Assembly: GCA_964563335.1 (NCBI GenBank)
Contig: CAZLWL010000001.1
Span: 14,762-78,761, forward strand
Direction of reading: 5' to 3'
Source of the DNA: QNBT01 sp964563335
GTDB taxonomy: Bacteria > Planctomycetota > Phycisphaerae > Sedimentisphaerales > Anaerohalosphaeraceae
DNA: 64,000 nucleotides
Position 1 is the stretch's first letter; every line of letters starts with the position of its first letter. A program made the translations under genes and the position numbers. Below the pieces are notes generated by a model, which was not told the DNA's origin, did no database searches, and worked only from the letters and a program-made list of their open reading frames with translations. Below are positions 1 to 9,038 of this stretch, piece by piece.

Positions 1-708
1 TATGATGATTTCTGGTGGCAGCGGAGTGTGAATCAGTCCGTTAAGACGGTTGAAGAGGCAGGCTGGGTGAACGTTTACCGGTATTTTACAGATGCGAATA
101 TCTGGCCCCGCGGGATGGCGCTGGAGCACATTAACGACGAGGTGCCGGCGTTTGAATCGCTCCAGAGGCGTGATGTTTATTGTCCCATCCAGCAGGGATT
201 GGCGGATGACAACCCCGATGTCGATGCGATTTATCGCTTGATCGGGCCTTTGCCGCAGACATTTAGAAAAGACAGGCGCGTTGCGCTGATGGACGGGTCG
301 TGGTGTCCTTTCAACAGTCAAAATACGACATGGTGGGCCGAGGCATTCGGTTTGTTGTATCTGCCTTCATACAGTTCTTTTCGCATGACGGATATCTGGC
401 GAAGTTTCATTGCTCAGCGGATTACGTGGGTCAACGGGTGGGCGGTTCTCTTTGGCGAACCTACGATGCGGCAGGAGCGTAACGTGCATAATTTGATGCG
501 GGATTTTGCCGACGAGGTTCCGGGGTATTTAAACAACAGCAGACTCTGTGAAGCGATTGAGGCCCTTGCACTGGGCGGCGGTGCGGTCATGATTAGCGCT
601 AACTTGCGTTTGTGTTACGAAAAACTTGTCGATATGTCATTGGTTGACTTGAAGGAGCTCGATTTGGTAGATGCCTGGAATGATGACCTGGCCCAAATCA
701 GAAAATAA
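1..708 (+). CDS. STELLO-like (DUF288) glycosyltransferase, C-terminal part
   Basis: The reading frame is open to the left edge of the window, so this is the 3' part of a longer gene; a GTG at 28 is internal to the frame and need not be the start. The protein contains segments such as PIQQGLADDNPDVDAIYRL and LPSYSSFRMTDIWRSFIAQR that I recognise from the STELLO/DUF288 family, a glycosyltransferase-like family best known from plant Golgi proteins and nematodes. The conserved SFRMTDIWRS block lies near the middle of the visible part. It precedes a UDP-GlcNAc 2-epimerase by 16 bp and reads in the same direction, so a role in surface glycan synthesis is likely. The N-terminal part is not visible, and donor and acceptor cannot be told. 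Confidence 0.7.
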   Translation, partial: YDDFWWQRSVNQSVKTVEEAGWVNVYRYFTDANIWPRGMALEHINDEVPAFESLQRRDVYCPIQQGLADDNPDVDAIYRLIGPLPQTFRKDRRVALMDGSWCPFNSQNTTWWAEAFGLLYLPSYSSFRMTDIWRSFIAQRITWVNGWAVLFGEPTMRQERNVHNLMRDFADEVPGYLNNSRLCEAIEALALGGGAVMISANLRLCYEKLVDMSLVDLKELDLVDAWNDDLAQIRK

Positions 709-724
709 TATGAAAAGGTAAAGT

Positions 725-1813
725 ATGATAAAGATAATTTGCGTATGTGGTGCCCGGCCTAATTTTATGAAGGTTGCGCCCGTTATGAGAGCATTCGAGG
801 CAAAAGGGGGGTTCGAGGTCCTTTTAGTTCATACAGGCCAGCACTACGATGAGAATATGAGCAAGCTCTTTTTCGATGAGCTTGATATCCCCCGGCCGGA
901 TATAAATCTGGAGGTCGGCTCGGCAAGCCATGCGGTTCAAACAGCTCAGATTATGAAGCGTTTCGAGCCGGTGGTGCTGGATTTTCGACCTGATTATGTC
1001 CTGGTTGTGGGGGATGTTAATAGCACGATTGCGTGTGGTTTAGTAGCGGTTAAGTTAGGCATTAAACTCATACACGTTGAAGCCGGCCTGCGAAGCTTCG
1101 ACCGAACGATGCCGGAGGAGATTAATCGTGTGCTGACGGATGCGATAAGCGATTTGCTGTTTGTAACCGAGCAGTCCGGACTTGACAATCTCAGCAATGA
1201 AGGGATCGACGCGGCCAAGGTGCATTTTGTCGGCAATGTTATGATTGATACGCTGATGGCACACAGGGCCAGGGCCGAGAAGTCAGATGTTTTGGAGCGG
1301 TTAGGGCTTTCGTCTAAAGAATACGCGGTGATCACATTGCACAGGCCGAGCAATGTTGATGACATGAGGACATTTGGGGAAATAATCACGGCGTTTGAAG
1401 AAATGGGCAAAGAGATGAAGCTGGTTTTCCCGATTCATCCGCGGACGAGGGATAATGTTAAGGGCAGCGAGCTCGAGAGACGGATGGAGAGGCTGGCGAA
1501 TCTTATCTTACTCGAGCCGGCCGGATATGTGGACTTTTTGTGTCTGATGAGCAATGCTGCTCTGGTGCTGACGGACTCGGGCGGGATACAGGAGGAGACG
1601 ACGATACTGGGTGTGCCGTGTATGACACTGCGTGAAAATACGGAGCGGCCGGTAACAATTACGGAGGGTACGAATCGACTTGTGCATGTAACAGCTAAGG
1701 ATATTCTGAGAAATTATCGCCAAATCAGGAATGGGGGCGTAGATAGTGGCCACAGCATTCCGAGGTTATGGGACGGCAAGTCCGCCCAGAGGATTGCCGG
1801 AATTATAATCTAA
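725..1813 (+). CDS. wecB: UDP-N-acetylglucosamine 2-epimerase (non-hydrolysing)
   Basis: Interconverts UDP-GlcNAc and UDP-ManNAc in the cytoplasm, supplying ManNAc-type sugars for surface polysaccharides. The 362-residue length fits the family. Motifs run in the expected order: GARPNFMKVAPV at residues 9-20, HTGQHYDENMS near 37-47, GDVNST near 96, HVEAGLRSFDRTMPEEINR near 117-135, DSGGIQEE near 285 and RENTERPVT near 303. The ATG at 725 follows an AAGG-type ribosome site by about six bases. It lies 16 bp after the STELLO-like gene and opens the recognisable polysaccharide locus. Confidence 0.93.
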   Translation: MIKIICVCGARPNFMKVAPVMRAFEAKGGFEVLLVHTGQHYDENMSKLFFDELDIPRPDINLEVGSASHAVQTAQIMKRFEPVVLDFRPDYVLVVGDVNSTIACGLVAVKLGIKLIHVEAGLRSFDRTMPEEINRVLTDAISDLLFVTEQSGLDNLSNEGIDAAKVHFVGNVMIDTLMAHRARAEKSDVLERLGLSSKEYAVITLHRPSNVDDMRTFGEIITAFEEMGKEMKLVFPIHPRTRDNVKGSELERRMERLANLILLEPAGYVDFLCLMSNAALVLTDSGGIQEETTILGVPCMTLRENTERPVTITEGTNRLVHVTAKDILRNYRQIRNGGVDSGHSIPRLWDGKSAQRIAGIII

Positions 1814-2082
1814 GCGTGAAGTGGGCCGAACAATCCGCCGATATACACGTAAATAAAGCTATACTTTACACTTATGGCAAATAAGTATGGTTCTGATTAT
1901 CTCGGTGTAGTTCTCGAAATCTGCGTTTCATAACAGCGATAACATGTGCAAAATCAGCGCCTAATTGCACCCGACAGGGACGGAGTCCAAATAATCTTCG
2001 TGTCCCAAAATTTGTTTTTGCTTCATTTCCCACAAATAGCTTTAGATAAGTCCCAAAAACCTCGAAGATATTACGTGAAGTT

Positions 2083-3612
2083 ATGAAAAGCTCCATTCCA
2101 GAAGCGAAGAAACGGCTAATTGCAAACATTGGCACTAATATGTTGGCTGTGTTTGTAGGTGCCGCAATTGGCATCTGGCAAACTCCTTATTTGATACGAC
2201 ACTTTGGAATAGAAGTGTATGGGATGATTCCTCTGGTTATTTCATTTATCGCATACTTCAATTTGCTCACAGCATCTATCACAAATGCCGTGACTCGTTT
2301 TGTGGCTATTCATTTGGGCAAAGGCGAAGAAGAACAGGGCAACACGTATTTCAACAGCGCCTTGTTTGCTTTGACAATATTGTGCGGGATACTCCTTATT
2401 CCTGTTATTATCCTTTCGGCTTTCTTTTCCAAAGTGTTTCAGGTGCCGGCGGGTTTTGAGACGGATACGAGTTGGCTGTTTTTTTATGTAATATTTTCCA
2501 CTTTTATTATGGCGGTTAATAGTCCATTCTTGGTCAGTACATTTGTAAGACATCGCTTTGACCTAAGTAATTCAGTGAAAATGGTTGGCAGGTTATTACG
2601 GGTGATTTTTTACGTGGTGTGCTTTACATATTTGTCGGTATCATTGAAGTATTTTGGTTTGTCCTATATTGCAATGGCGTTGTTTGTTCTTGTTTGTTCC
2701 ATAGTGTTGACCCGGCGTCTGACTCCTCAACTGCAGGTGAATTGGAGACGGTTCAACTGGCTGACGCTGCGCGAAATGGGACGGATGAGCGCATGGATAG
2801 CAATTAATCAAGTTGGCGCACTATTATATCTTAGTGTCAGTTTCATTATTATAAATCTTTTTCTGGGGCCTGAGCAGTGTGGCCGTTATGCTCCGGTTGC
2901 TTTATGGGTCACGTTGCTGGGAGCGTTAGGCGGAGCTATCAGTGATATTTTTACACCGATAGCTTTTGAGTATATTGCCCGTGACCGGTTGGATATTTTG
3001 GTCCTACAGATTCGGCGGTCAACGAAGTTTTTAGGCTTGATAATGGGATTGCCGGTAGGCTTGTTATGTGGTCTTGCAGCGCCTTTACTGACGAGATGGC
3101 TGGGTCCGGATTTTACTGACCTGTGGCCTCTGGTGTGGCTGCTAATAGCACCTTGGTTGGTAACCATTACAATCAGGCCAATGTTCGCAATCCGCAGAGG
3201 CCTGGATAGAGTGAAGGTGCCGTCAATAGTTACTCTTGTCGGTGGTGGCATAAATGTGATTCTGTCTATACTGCTTGTACGTTTTACTGGTATGGGAATC
3301 TACGGAATTGCATTTTCTCTGTCATTCTGTTTGACGGCACAGAATTTATTCTTCACTCCGATCTATACAGCTATGATAACCGGGAAGCCAAAGACTATGT
3401 TCATGGTGGAGATCATTCCAGGAGTGGTAATGGCAACACTTATAAGTGTTGCAACATTTGCACTGACCCAGATGTGCGATCTGGCCTCGGTCCCGCGCTT
3501 GTTAGGGGTAGGGGCTCTTGCAGCCCTGATTTATTGTCTATTGTGCTATGTGGTAGTTGTTAGCAAAGAGGATAGGATTTTGCTGCAGTCACTCGTTCTC
3601 AGGCGCAAATAG
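2083..3612 (+). CDS. Wzx-type polysaccharide flippase (MOP superfamily)
   Basis: A 509-residue polytopic inner-membrane protein with about twelve to fourteen hydrophobic segments along its whole length. The N-terminal part (NIGTNMLAVFVGAAIGIWQTPYLIRHFGIEVYGMIPL) has the look of the PST/MVF flippases that move undecaprenyl-linked repeat units across the membrane. Its place between the epimerase and glycosyltransferase genes supports this. Substrate specificity cannot be read from the sequence. The 269 bp upstream hold no gene; I saw no clear ribosome site, so the start is less sure than the identity. Confidence 0.85.
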   Translation: MKSSIPEAKKRLIANIGTNMLAVFVGAAIGIWQTPYLIRHFGIEVYGMIPLVISFIAYFNLLTASITNAVTRFVAIHLGKGEEEQGNTYFNSALFALTILCGILLIPVIILSAFFSKVFQVPAGFETDTSWLFFYVIFSTFIMAVNSPFLVSTFVRHRFDLSNSVKMVGRLLRVIFYVVCFTYLSVSLKYFGLSYIAMALFVLVCSIVLTRRLTPQLQVNWRRFNWLTLREMGRMSAWIAINQVGALLYLSVSFIIINLFLGPEQCGRYAPVALWVTLLGALGGAISDIFTPIAFEYIARDRLDILVLQIRRSTKFLGLIMGLPVGLLCGLAAPLLTRWLGPDFTDLWPLVWLLIAPWLVTITIRPMFAIRRGLDRVKVPSIVTLVGGGINVILSILLVRFTGMGIYGIAFSLSFCLTAQNLFFTPIYTAMITGKPKTMFMVEIIPGVVMATLISVATFALTQMCDLASVPRLLGVGALAALIYCLLCYVVVVSKEDRILLQSLVLRRK

Positions 3613-3770
3613 TCGTTGTAGGATTTTCTGTGTCGAAATTTCTATGGACACATGATTGCGTGGATTTTTCATTATAGGTTGTTCTGTATGTCAAATCAGT
3701 GTTGCTGTCGGGCTTGTGCACATAAGCCTGTAAGACTACAAAAGTCGAGCTAAACAAGGAAAAAGCGAAA

Positions 3771-5018
3771 ATGAGAATAGAGGATCTTGAGTTGACAGAA
3801 CGCGGGAGCCGAGTACGAGTTACCGCGACGGTAAAATGGGAGGATTGTGAACGGCCTGTTCAGCAAATCTACTTTGAGACGGAAGATGCGTTTAAAGAGA
3901 ACATGACATTCTGCAATCCTCACGCTTTCTTGGTGGGGTGTATACTGCCTGCGATGCGTTATGGGGAGAAAAGGATCGCCATAGATGGAGAGATCTGTCC
4001 CCGGTTACTCTCGGGTCTCAAGGTTGCCATGGGCTTCATACGTAAATGGTCCAACGGGGAACGCGAGGTTCTTGAAATTGAAGCTAAACCGTTTTCAAAT
4101 TTAAGGGAAACGAACAAGAACGCAACTGCAGGTCTATTTCTTTCCGGAGGAATAGACTCTGTTGCAACACTATATCTCAACAAACAAAACTATCCCGAGC
4201 AACATCCCTTATCTGTTAAGAAGTGTTTGCTTGTCCATGGGTTTGATATTGGAGGGGACACAAAGAAAGGGCCTCAACACGATTTCTTTGATCTCGCGAT
4301 GACTGCACTTTCGAAGATAGCAAAGGAAGCGCATGTTCCTCTAATTCCCGTTTATTCAAATATCAAGAGTCTGTGCAATGAAGGAGGGTTTTGGATTCAC
4401 GAGTTCCATGGAATTGCTCTTGCAGCGGTTGCTCACGCGATGGCTTCAGGATTCAATATAGTGTATGTGGCTTCGACCTATGACATACCGAATTTGGCTC
4501 CATGGGGTTCTCATCCGCTCTTGGATCCACAGTACAGCAGCTACGACCTTAGGATCGAACACGAAGGTATTGCATTTTCACGGTTGGCAAAGGCCCGACT
4601 GATAGGTGATTGGGACGTGGCTCTTCAGAATATTCGGGTGTGTACAAAAAGTGAGGAAGGAACGTCAAGTTTGAATTGTGGGAAATGCGAGAAATGCATT
4701 CGGACCATGACAGCACTCTTATCGATAGGAGCACTCGATAGAAGCAACGCTTTTCCTGCAGACGATGTTTCCGTGAAACTTCTGTCCAGTGTAGCCATTA
4801 AGAGTGGGTATCAGGCTTCATGTTACCGGGAATTAATCGAGCCACTACGACAATGTGGGCGACGTGACTTGGCCATGACCATCAAGTACCTGCTTGCAAA
4901 ACACCCGGTCTATCGGTTGGGAGAGAGTTTGAAAAAAAGGATAAAGAGGTTCGACAGAAGATATCTCAATAACAATATCGTCCGGCTTAAGAGACGTATC
5001 TTACATCAAGAAATCTGA
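3771..5018 (+). CDS. PP-loop ATPase with C-terminal zinc-type cysteine motif (QueC/asparagine-synthase-like)
   Basis: The adenylating PP-loop signature SGGIDS stands at residues 125-130, followed by a region typical of N-type ATP pyrophosphatases, and CGKCEKC stands at 303-309, resembling the zinc site of QueC-like enzymes. The first ~115 residues match nothing I recognise. Such proteins activate a carboxyl or carbonyl group with ATP before amidation or nitrile/thio-group formation. The gene lies inside the polysaccharide cluster, directly before a pyruvyltransferase-like gene, and no queuosine genes are nearby, so the substrate is probably a sugar or sugar precursor rather than a deazaguanine. 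An AAGGA site lies ten bases before the ATG. Precise function unknown. Confidence 0.75.
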   Translation: MRIEDLELTERGSRVRVTATVKWEDCERPVQQIYFETEDAFKENMTFCNPHAFLVGCILPAMRYGEKRIAIDGEICPRLLSGLKVAMGFIRKWSNGEREVLEIEAKPFSNLRETNKNATAGLFLSGGIDSVATLYLNKQNYPEQHPLSVKKCLLVHGFDIGGDTKKGPQHDFFDLAMTALSKIAKEAHVPLIPVYSNIKSLCNEGGFWIHEFHGIALAAVAHAMASGFNIVYVASTYDIPNLAPWGSHPLLDPQYSSYDLRIEHEGIAFSRLAKARLIGDWDVALQNIRVCTKSEEGTSSLNCGKCEKCIRTMTALLSIGALDRSNAFPADDVSVKLLSSVAIKSGYQASCYRELIEPLRQCGRRDLAMTIKYLLAKHPVYRLGESLKKRIKRFDRRYLNNNIVRLKRRILHQEI

Positions 5019-5139
5019 TCTCCTACTTATTGTAAGTCCTTACATGACAACAAGGATAATTACGCGACGGATTTGCTTGCCCATGCTAATTGCAAAATCG
5101 AATCTATTTGCTGTCAGTTTTTGAAGTATAGGGGCTGTG

Positions 5140-6387
5140 GTGAAAATATTGATAATTGGCGAGATAAATAGTGACAATCTTGGTGACAGGGCGATATATC
5201 TCACCTTGGAGCATCTATTCAAATCAGAGGGGTATGAAGTTTGCGGATTAGATCTTACCAGAATGACCCGATTTGGCAGGATGGAAGGGTATATGCCGGA
5301 GGGCCCGCCAGATAGTTTTTACCTGGCCGGAGAAGAGCTGCTTTCGAATAGTGTAAAGGATAATGAGATTTCTCTTAAGTCCATACTGAAGTTTTTACAG
5401 CCGAATATTGTACGCAAGGTGCGCGTATTGTATTCGAAGAGCCGCAACTTCCTGAAACATGAGGAAGAATGGACACGGTCAATCAGAAACAGTGATGTGG
5501 TCGTTTTCGGAGGGGGAGCACTTCTTACGGACAACTTCTGGAGTTTTCCACTTGCTTTATTGTATGCGTCGAGATTGGCGAAAAAGTTTGGCGTACCGTA
5601 TGGTTGCATCGGCTGCAGTGTTGGAGAAAGCTTCAGTTTTAACGGTGCACGATGGCTGAAGGAATTTCTGAGGGGAAGTTCCTTCATAATTGTACGTGAT
5701 CCGGTGTCGGGGGCACGTTTGAAGGAATTTGGCGTGAGCCAATATAGAGTTTTCATTGACTCGGCGATATGTACTAAAGACGTAATTAAGATTGAAAGAA
5801 AGCCGTTCACGGGGAACCTCGGCATAAACGTTTTGTCCTGTGTTCGCCACCCTCGAGTTACAAGGCGGGATTACTACAGATATATTGAGGTTATGAAGAA
5901 TTTAGTCATTAGAGTTGCTCAGACGCCCCAATTGGATTTTAAACGGGTAATACTGTTCAATACTGGTGGGTCTGCGGATACACATGCCGGCAAATTCCTG
6001 CACTCTCAAGTGAAGCCGCGGCTAAGTAACGTTGATGTGAGAGTATGCAGAAAAATGGAAAGCCTCGGAGAATTGTGTCATGTAGTATCGCAGTGCGACG
6101 TGGTGATAGGTGCAAGGTTGCATTCCAGCATAATCGCAAAAAGCTATGGTGTTCCCATTATTGGCATCGATTGGGACAAGAAGGTGGCCGAGTTTTACGA
6201 AATGCTCAATTTGACGGATTTTTGTTTTGATTATAGAACTCTCGACGTCGAAATGATTATCAATGCTCTTGCGAAAATCAAGGCCCGCAATTTCCACCAG
6301 GACACAAATGTGGCGGGACACATAAGTGAGTTCAAAAGGCTTCCGAGCTATATATGTCAACAGGTCGGTATCAAGGAAAAGGTTTGA
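5140..6387 (+). CDS. Polysaccharide pyruvyl transferase family protein
   Basis: A 415-residue member of the pyruvyltransferase family (Pfam PF04230), which adds ketal pyruvate from phosphoenolpyruvate to sugars of exopolysaccharides. Visible landmarks are a Rossmann-like start (KILIIGEINSDNLGDRAIY), VVFGGGALLTDNFW near residue 120, GCSVGESF near 165 and the C-terminal HSSIIAKSYGVPIIGIDWD near 330-348, the usual family hallmark. Two GTG codons occur in tandem at 5137 and 5140; the second is five bases from an AGGGG site and was preferred. Its stop abuts the start of the next glycosyltransferase, indicating translational coupling. Confidence 0.82.
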   Translation: MKILIIGEINSDNLGDRAIYLTLEHLFKSEGYEVCGLDLTRMTRFGRMEGYMPEGPPDSFYLAGEELLSNSVKDNEISLKSILKFLQPNIVRKVRVLYSKSRNFLKHEEEWTRSIRNSDVVVFGGGALLTDNFWSFPLALLYASRLAKKFGVPYGCIGCSVGESFSFNGARWLKEFLRGSSFIIVRDPVSGARLKEFGVSQYRVFIDSAICTKDVIKIERKPFTGNLGINVLSCVRHPRVTRRDYYRYIEVMKNLVIRVAQTPQLDFKRVILFNTGGSADTHAGKFLHSQVKPRLSNVDVRVCRKMESLGELCHVVSQCDVVIGARLHSSIIAKSYGVPIIGIDWDKKVAEFYEMLNLTDFCFDYRTLDVEMIINALAKIKARNFHQDTNVAGHISEFKRLPSYICQQVGIKEKV

Positions 6388-7566
6388 GTGGCTGTCCATT
6401 TCGAAATCTCCAACGCAAAAAGATTGCGTGTTCTCCAGATTTTTGGGAAACCAGTGATGGGCGGCATTGAAAACCAACTCCTATTTTATCTGCAAAGGTA
6501 TGATCGGGATGCATTTGAAGTTGATGTTGCTTGCGCTGGAGACACCACAGGTCCTTTACAGGGTCAGTATCTGGCGACTTCAACGCGACTTATACTTTGC
6601 CGGTGGTCCAGGTATGTAATTCCTTTCATCTGGCGACTTCTCAAACTGCTTAGCCAAGAACGATACGACGTCGTGCACTGTCGATTGGCGGAGGTGAGTG
6701 GATCTGCCATGCTGGCGGCCAAAATTGCTGGAGTTCCTGTGCGAATCGCCTCCTACGACCACACTGAAACGCCTTGGAGTAATCCGGGTGTCATTAACAG
6801 CCTTGCGGTTCGTACTCTTCAGTGGATGACACGCCGATGGGCTACCAGAATCTATGGTGTTTCGCGGGCCGTTTTGGATGCTCATTACCCACATTGGAGA
6901 CAACGCCCTGAACAGTATATGGTCTGCTACAACGGCGTTGACCTTGAGCAGTTTTCCAAGTCAGTGGATCCTAATGAGGTGCGCAGAGAATTGGGTTTGC
7001 CAACCGATTGTCTTGTTGTTGGCCACGTAGGTAGCATTAGACAAGTGAAAAACCATCAGACCTTCGTAGAAATGGCTGAAACTGTTTCAAAGCAATTTCA
7101 GCAAGTGTATTTTTTGCTGGTAGGCAACGGCGTTTTGCGCCCGCAAATTGAGTCGGAAGTAAGAAGACGAAATCTGAGCAGCAGGTTCGTTTTTACCGGT
7201 GTGCGTAAAGATGTACCACGAATGTTGGCGGCAATGGACGTGTTTGTAATGCCTTCGTTTAATGAAGGTTTTGGCATCGCTGCAGCTGAAGCTCAGCTGA
7301 GCGGTCTCCCAGTGGTGGCCAGTGATTTGCCGAGTATCCGTGAAGCTTTGTGTCCTGTGATGCACAAATTCTGCTGTAAACCACGTGATTCAAAAGGCAT
7401 AGCAGAAAAGGTTAAACTGCTCCTGGAAGATCCGCGATTGCGGAGTGAGCTTGGACGCGAAGGTCGAGAATATGTGATAAATAAGTTTTCGATAGAAAGA
7501 ACCGTCAAACAATTGGAGTCTCTTTATGCCGGACAGCCTTGGAATGGGGAGCAAGAAAGGAGGTAA
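6388..7566 (+). CDS. Glycosyltransferase family 4
   Basis: Cytoplasmic or membrane-associated retaining GT-B glycosyltransferase. The N-terminal GKPVMGGIENQLLFYL block is the usual acceptor-side glycine motif. HVGSIRQVKNHQTFVEMAE near residues 213-231 starts the donor domain, and MPSFNEGFGIAAAEAQLSGLPVVAS near 288-312 carries the EGFG..AAEA signature. At 392 residues it is normal in length. It starts with GTG immediately after the stop of the pyruvyltransferase gene (TGAGTG junction). Donor and acceptor cannot be told from sequence. Confidence 0.9.
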   Translation: MAVHFEISNAKRLRVLQIFGKPVMGGIENQLLFYLQRYDRDAFEVDVACAGDTTGPLQGQYLATSTRLILCRWSRYVIPFIWRLLKLLSQERYDVVHCRLAEVSGSAMLAAKIAGVPVRIASYDHTETPWSNPGVINSLAVRTLQWMTRRWATRIYGVSRAVLDAHYPHWRQRPEQYMVCYNGVDLEQFSKSVDPNEVRRELGLPTDCLVVGHVGSIRQVKNHQTFVEMAETVSKQFQQVYFLLVGNGVLRPQIESEVRRRNLSSRFVFTGVRKDVPRMLAAMDVFVMPSFNEGFGIAAAEAQLSGLPVVASDLPSIREALCPVMHKFCCKPRDSKGIAEKVKLLLEDPRLRSELGREGREYVINKFSIERTVKQLESLYAGQPWNGEQERR

Positions 7567-7633
7567 GCTTTTGGACCCTGATCTGCCAAAACATTGTAGA
7601 CTGTACGTATCCAGAGGTTTGTGGGAGTTCTCT

Positions 7634-8974
7634 ATGACATGCTTAGTTAGCATTAGGGCAATAAGCCTTTTGCTGGTTGCTGCACTTTTGGTTAGTCATA
7701 AGGAAGTATGCAGAGCAGAAGGTACAGTTTCATCGGGGAATTTCAAGAACCCTAACGCAGTGCGAAGGGTTTTGTCCGGCGAAGAAACAGTAGCCAACGT
7801 GGCCTGGTGGGGGTTTGACGAAAACGATTCGACTGACGCAATCCAGGAGGCAATAAACTCCGGAGCCGCCAAAGTCATCATACCTTATGTGGGTAAGGAA
7901 TGGATTGTTCGGCCAATAAAGTTAGTCAGTAATCAAGAAGTATTCTTCGAGCCCGGAGTGGTGGTGATGGCAAAGAAGGGCGAATTTAAAGGCAAGTTCG
8001 ATTGTCTGTTTTCCGTGTCCAGTGCGAGCAACATTACCCTTCGGGGCTATGGAGCTACGTTGCGAATGCGAAGGAAAGACTATAAGAGTTCGGCATACAC
8101 AAAGTCTGAGCATCGGCATACCGTTGAGTTTCGAGGCTGCGATAATATCAAGATTCTCGGTCTGCGGTTGGAGTATTCAGGGGGTGACGGGATTTTCATA
8201 GCAGCAGCAATAAAGAGGCCCTGGCAGCCTTGTAGAAATGTACTAATTAGGGATTGTATCTGTAACTGTAATTATCGCCAGGGTATAAGTGTGATTTCTG
8301 TGGACAAGATGCTGGTCGAGAACTGCCTGCTAAAAATTACCAGAGGAACCCTACCTTCAGGAGGTATAGACCTTGAGCCCAGTCAGCCCGCACATATGCT
8401 GTCTAATGTTGTGATAAGTAATTGTGTCGCCGAAGGAAATAACGGTGGGGGTTTCATAGCAAGCATAAGCAATCTTAGGGCGGGCTCACGCGAAGTTTCC
8501 GTTCTTTTTGTCAATTGCTATGCCAGAAACTGTGTATCAGCGGGCTTTGATGTGTATGCCAAAGGCAAAACCGGACCGAAGGGACTGATTGAGTTCAAAA
8601 ACTGCATTAGTGAAAATATAACTTATGACGGTGCCCGTGTCCTTTGGGAAAAAGATTGCCCAACAAAGCTGCGGTTTAATGGTTGCAAGTTTCAAAACGT
8701 CGCAAAGAGGCCAAATGCGTATCCTATTAAACTTGTTTTGAGAAGGAAAGAGGCTGTGAGTCAAACAGGGGGTATCGAGTTTGTCAACTGTTACGTTTAT
8801 GATAACGTTAAGCGTCCTTTCTTGAAAATTACTGACGCTGTAGTTAGCAAAGGTGTGTATGATGTGGTAGGTGATATCAACGTTTTCAATCCTTATGGGG
8901 CGAAGATGGATTTAGGAGTGCCCGATGAAAAGCTACACCTTAAAGTCAGAGTCTTAGGTGGCGAAAAACGTTGA
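7634..8974 (+). CDS. Secreted right-handed beta-helix (pectate-lyase-like) protein
   Basis: The frame is open from 7526, overlapping the previous gene, but the ATG at 7634 has a GGAG site six bases upstream and begins a clear signal peptide (MTCLVSIRAISLLLVAALLVSHKEVCRA), so I chose it. The mature protein starts like the pectate lyase 3 superfamily: DSTDAIQEAINSG, a strand pattern of short hydrophobic repeats, and GGDGIFI near the centre, characteristic of parallel beta-helix lyases, hydrolases or epimerases. Beta-helix enzymes in capsule loci often trim or epimerise the polymer in the periplasm or outside the cell. Catalytic residues are not assigned. Confidence 0.8.
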   Translation: MTCLVSIRAISLLLVAALLVSHKEVCRAEGTVSSGNFKNPNAVRRVLSGEETVANVAWWGFDENDSTDAIQEAINSGAAKVIIPYVGKEWIVRPIKLVSNQEVFFEPGVVVMAKKGEFKGKFDCLFSVSSASNITLRGYGATLRMRRKDYKSSAYTKSEHRHTVEFRGCDNIKILGLRLEYSGGDGIFIAAAIKRPWQPCRNVLIRDCICNCNYRQGISVISVDKMLVENCLLKITRGTLPSGGIDLEPSQPAHMLSNVVISNCVAEGNNGGGFIASISNLRAGSREVSVLFVNCYARNCVSAGFDVYAKGKTGPKGLIEFKNCISENITYDGARVLWEKDCPTKLRFNGCKFQNVAKRPNAYPIKLVLRRKEAVSQTGGIEFVNCYVYDNVKRPFLKITDAVVSKGVYDVVGDINVFNPYGAKMDLGVPDEKLHLKVRVLGGEKR

Positions 8975-9038
8975 TTATAACAATAATCATTCCAGCGAAC
9001 TGCGGCTCGGGTGTTGTCTTGGATATTGGAGTTGATAT

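Noticed and set aside
1872..2174. 100-codon minus-strand frame before the flippase
   Set aside because: Half of it is antisense to the flippase start, with no ribosome site and no recognisable domain.
7526..7633. Longer N-terminus for the beta-helix protein
   Set aside because: The added residues overlap the previous gene and would bury the signal peptide; the start at 7634 has the better ribosome site.
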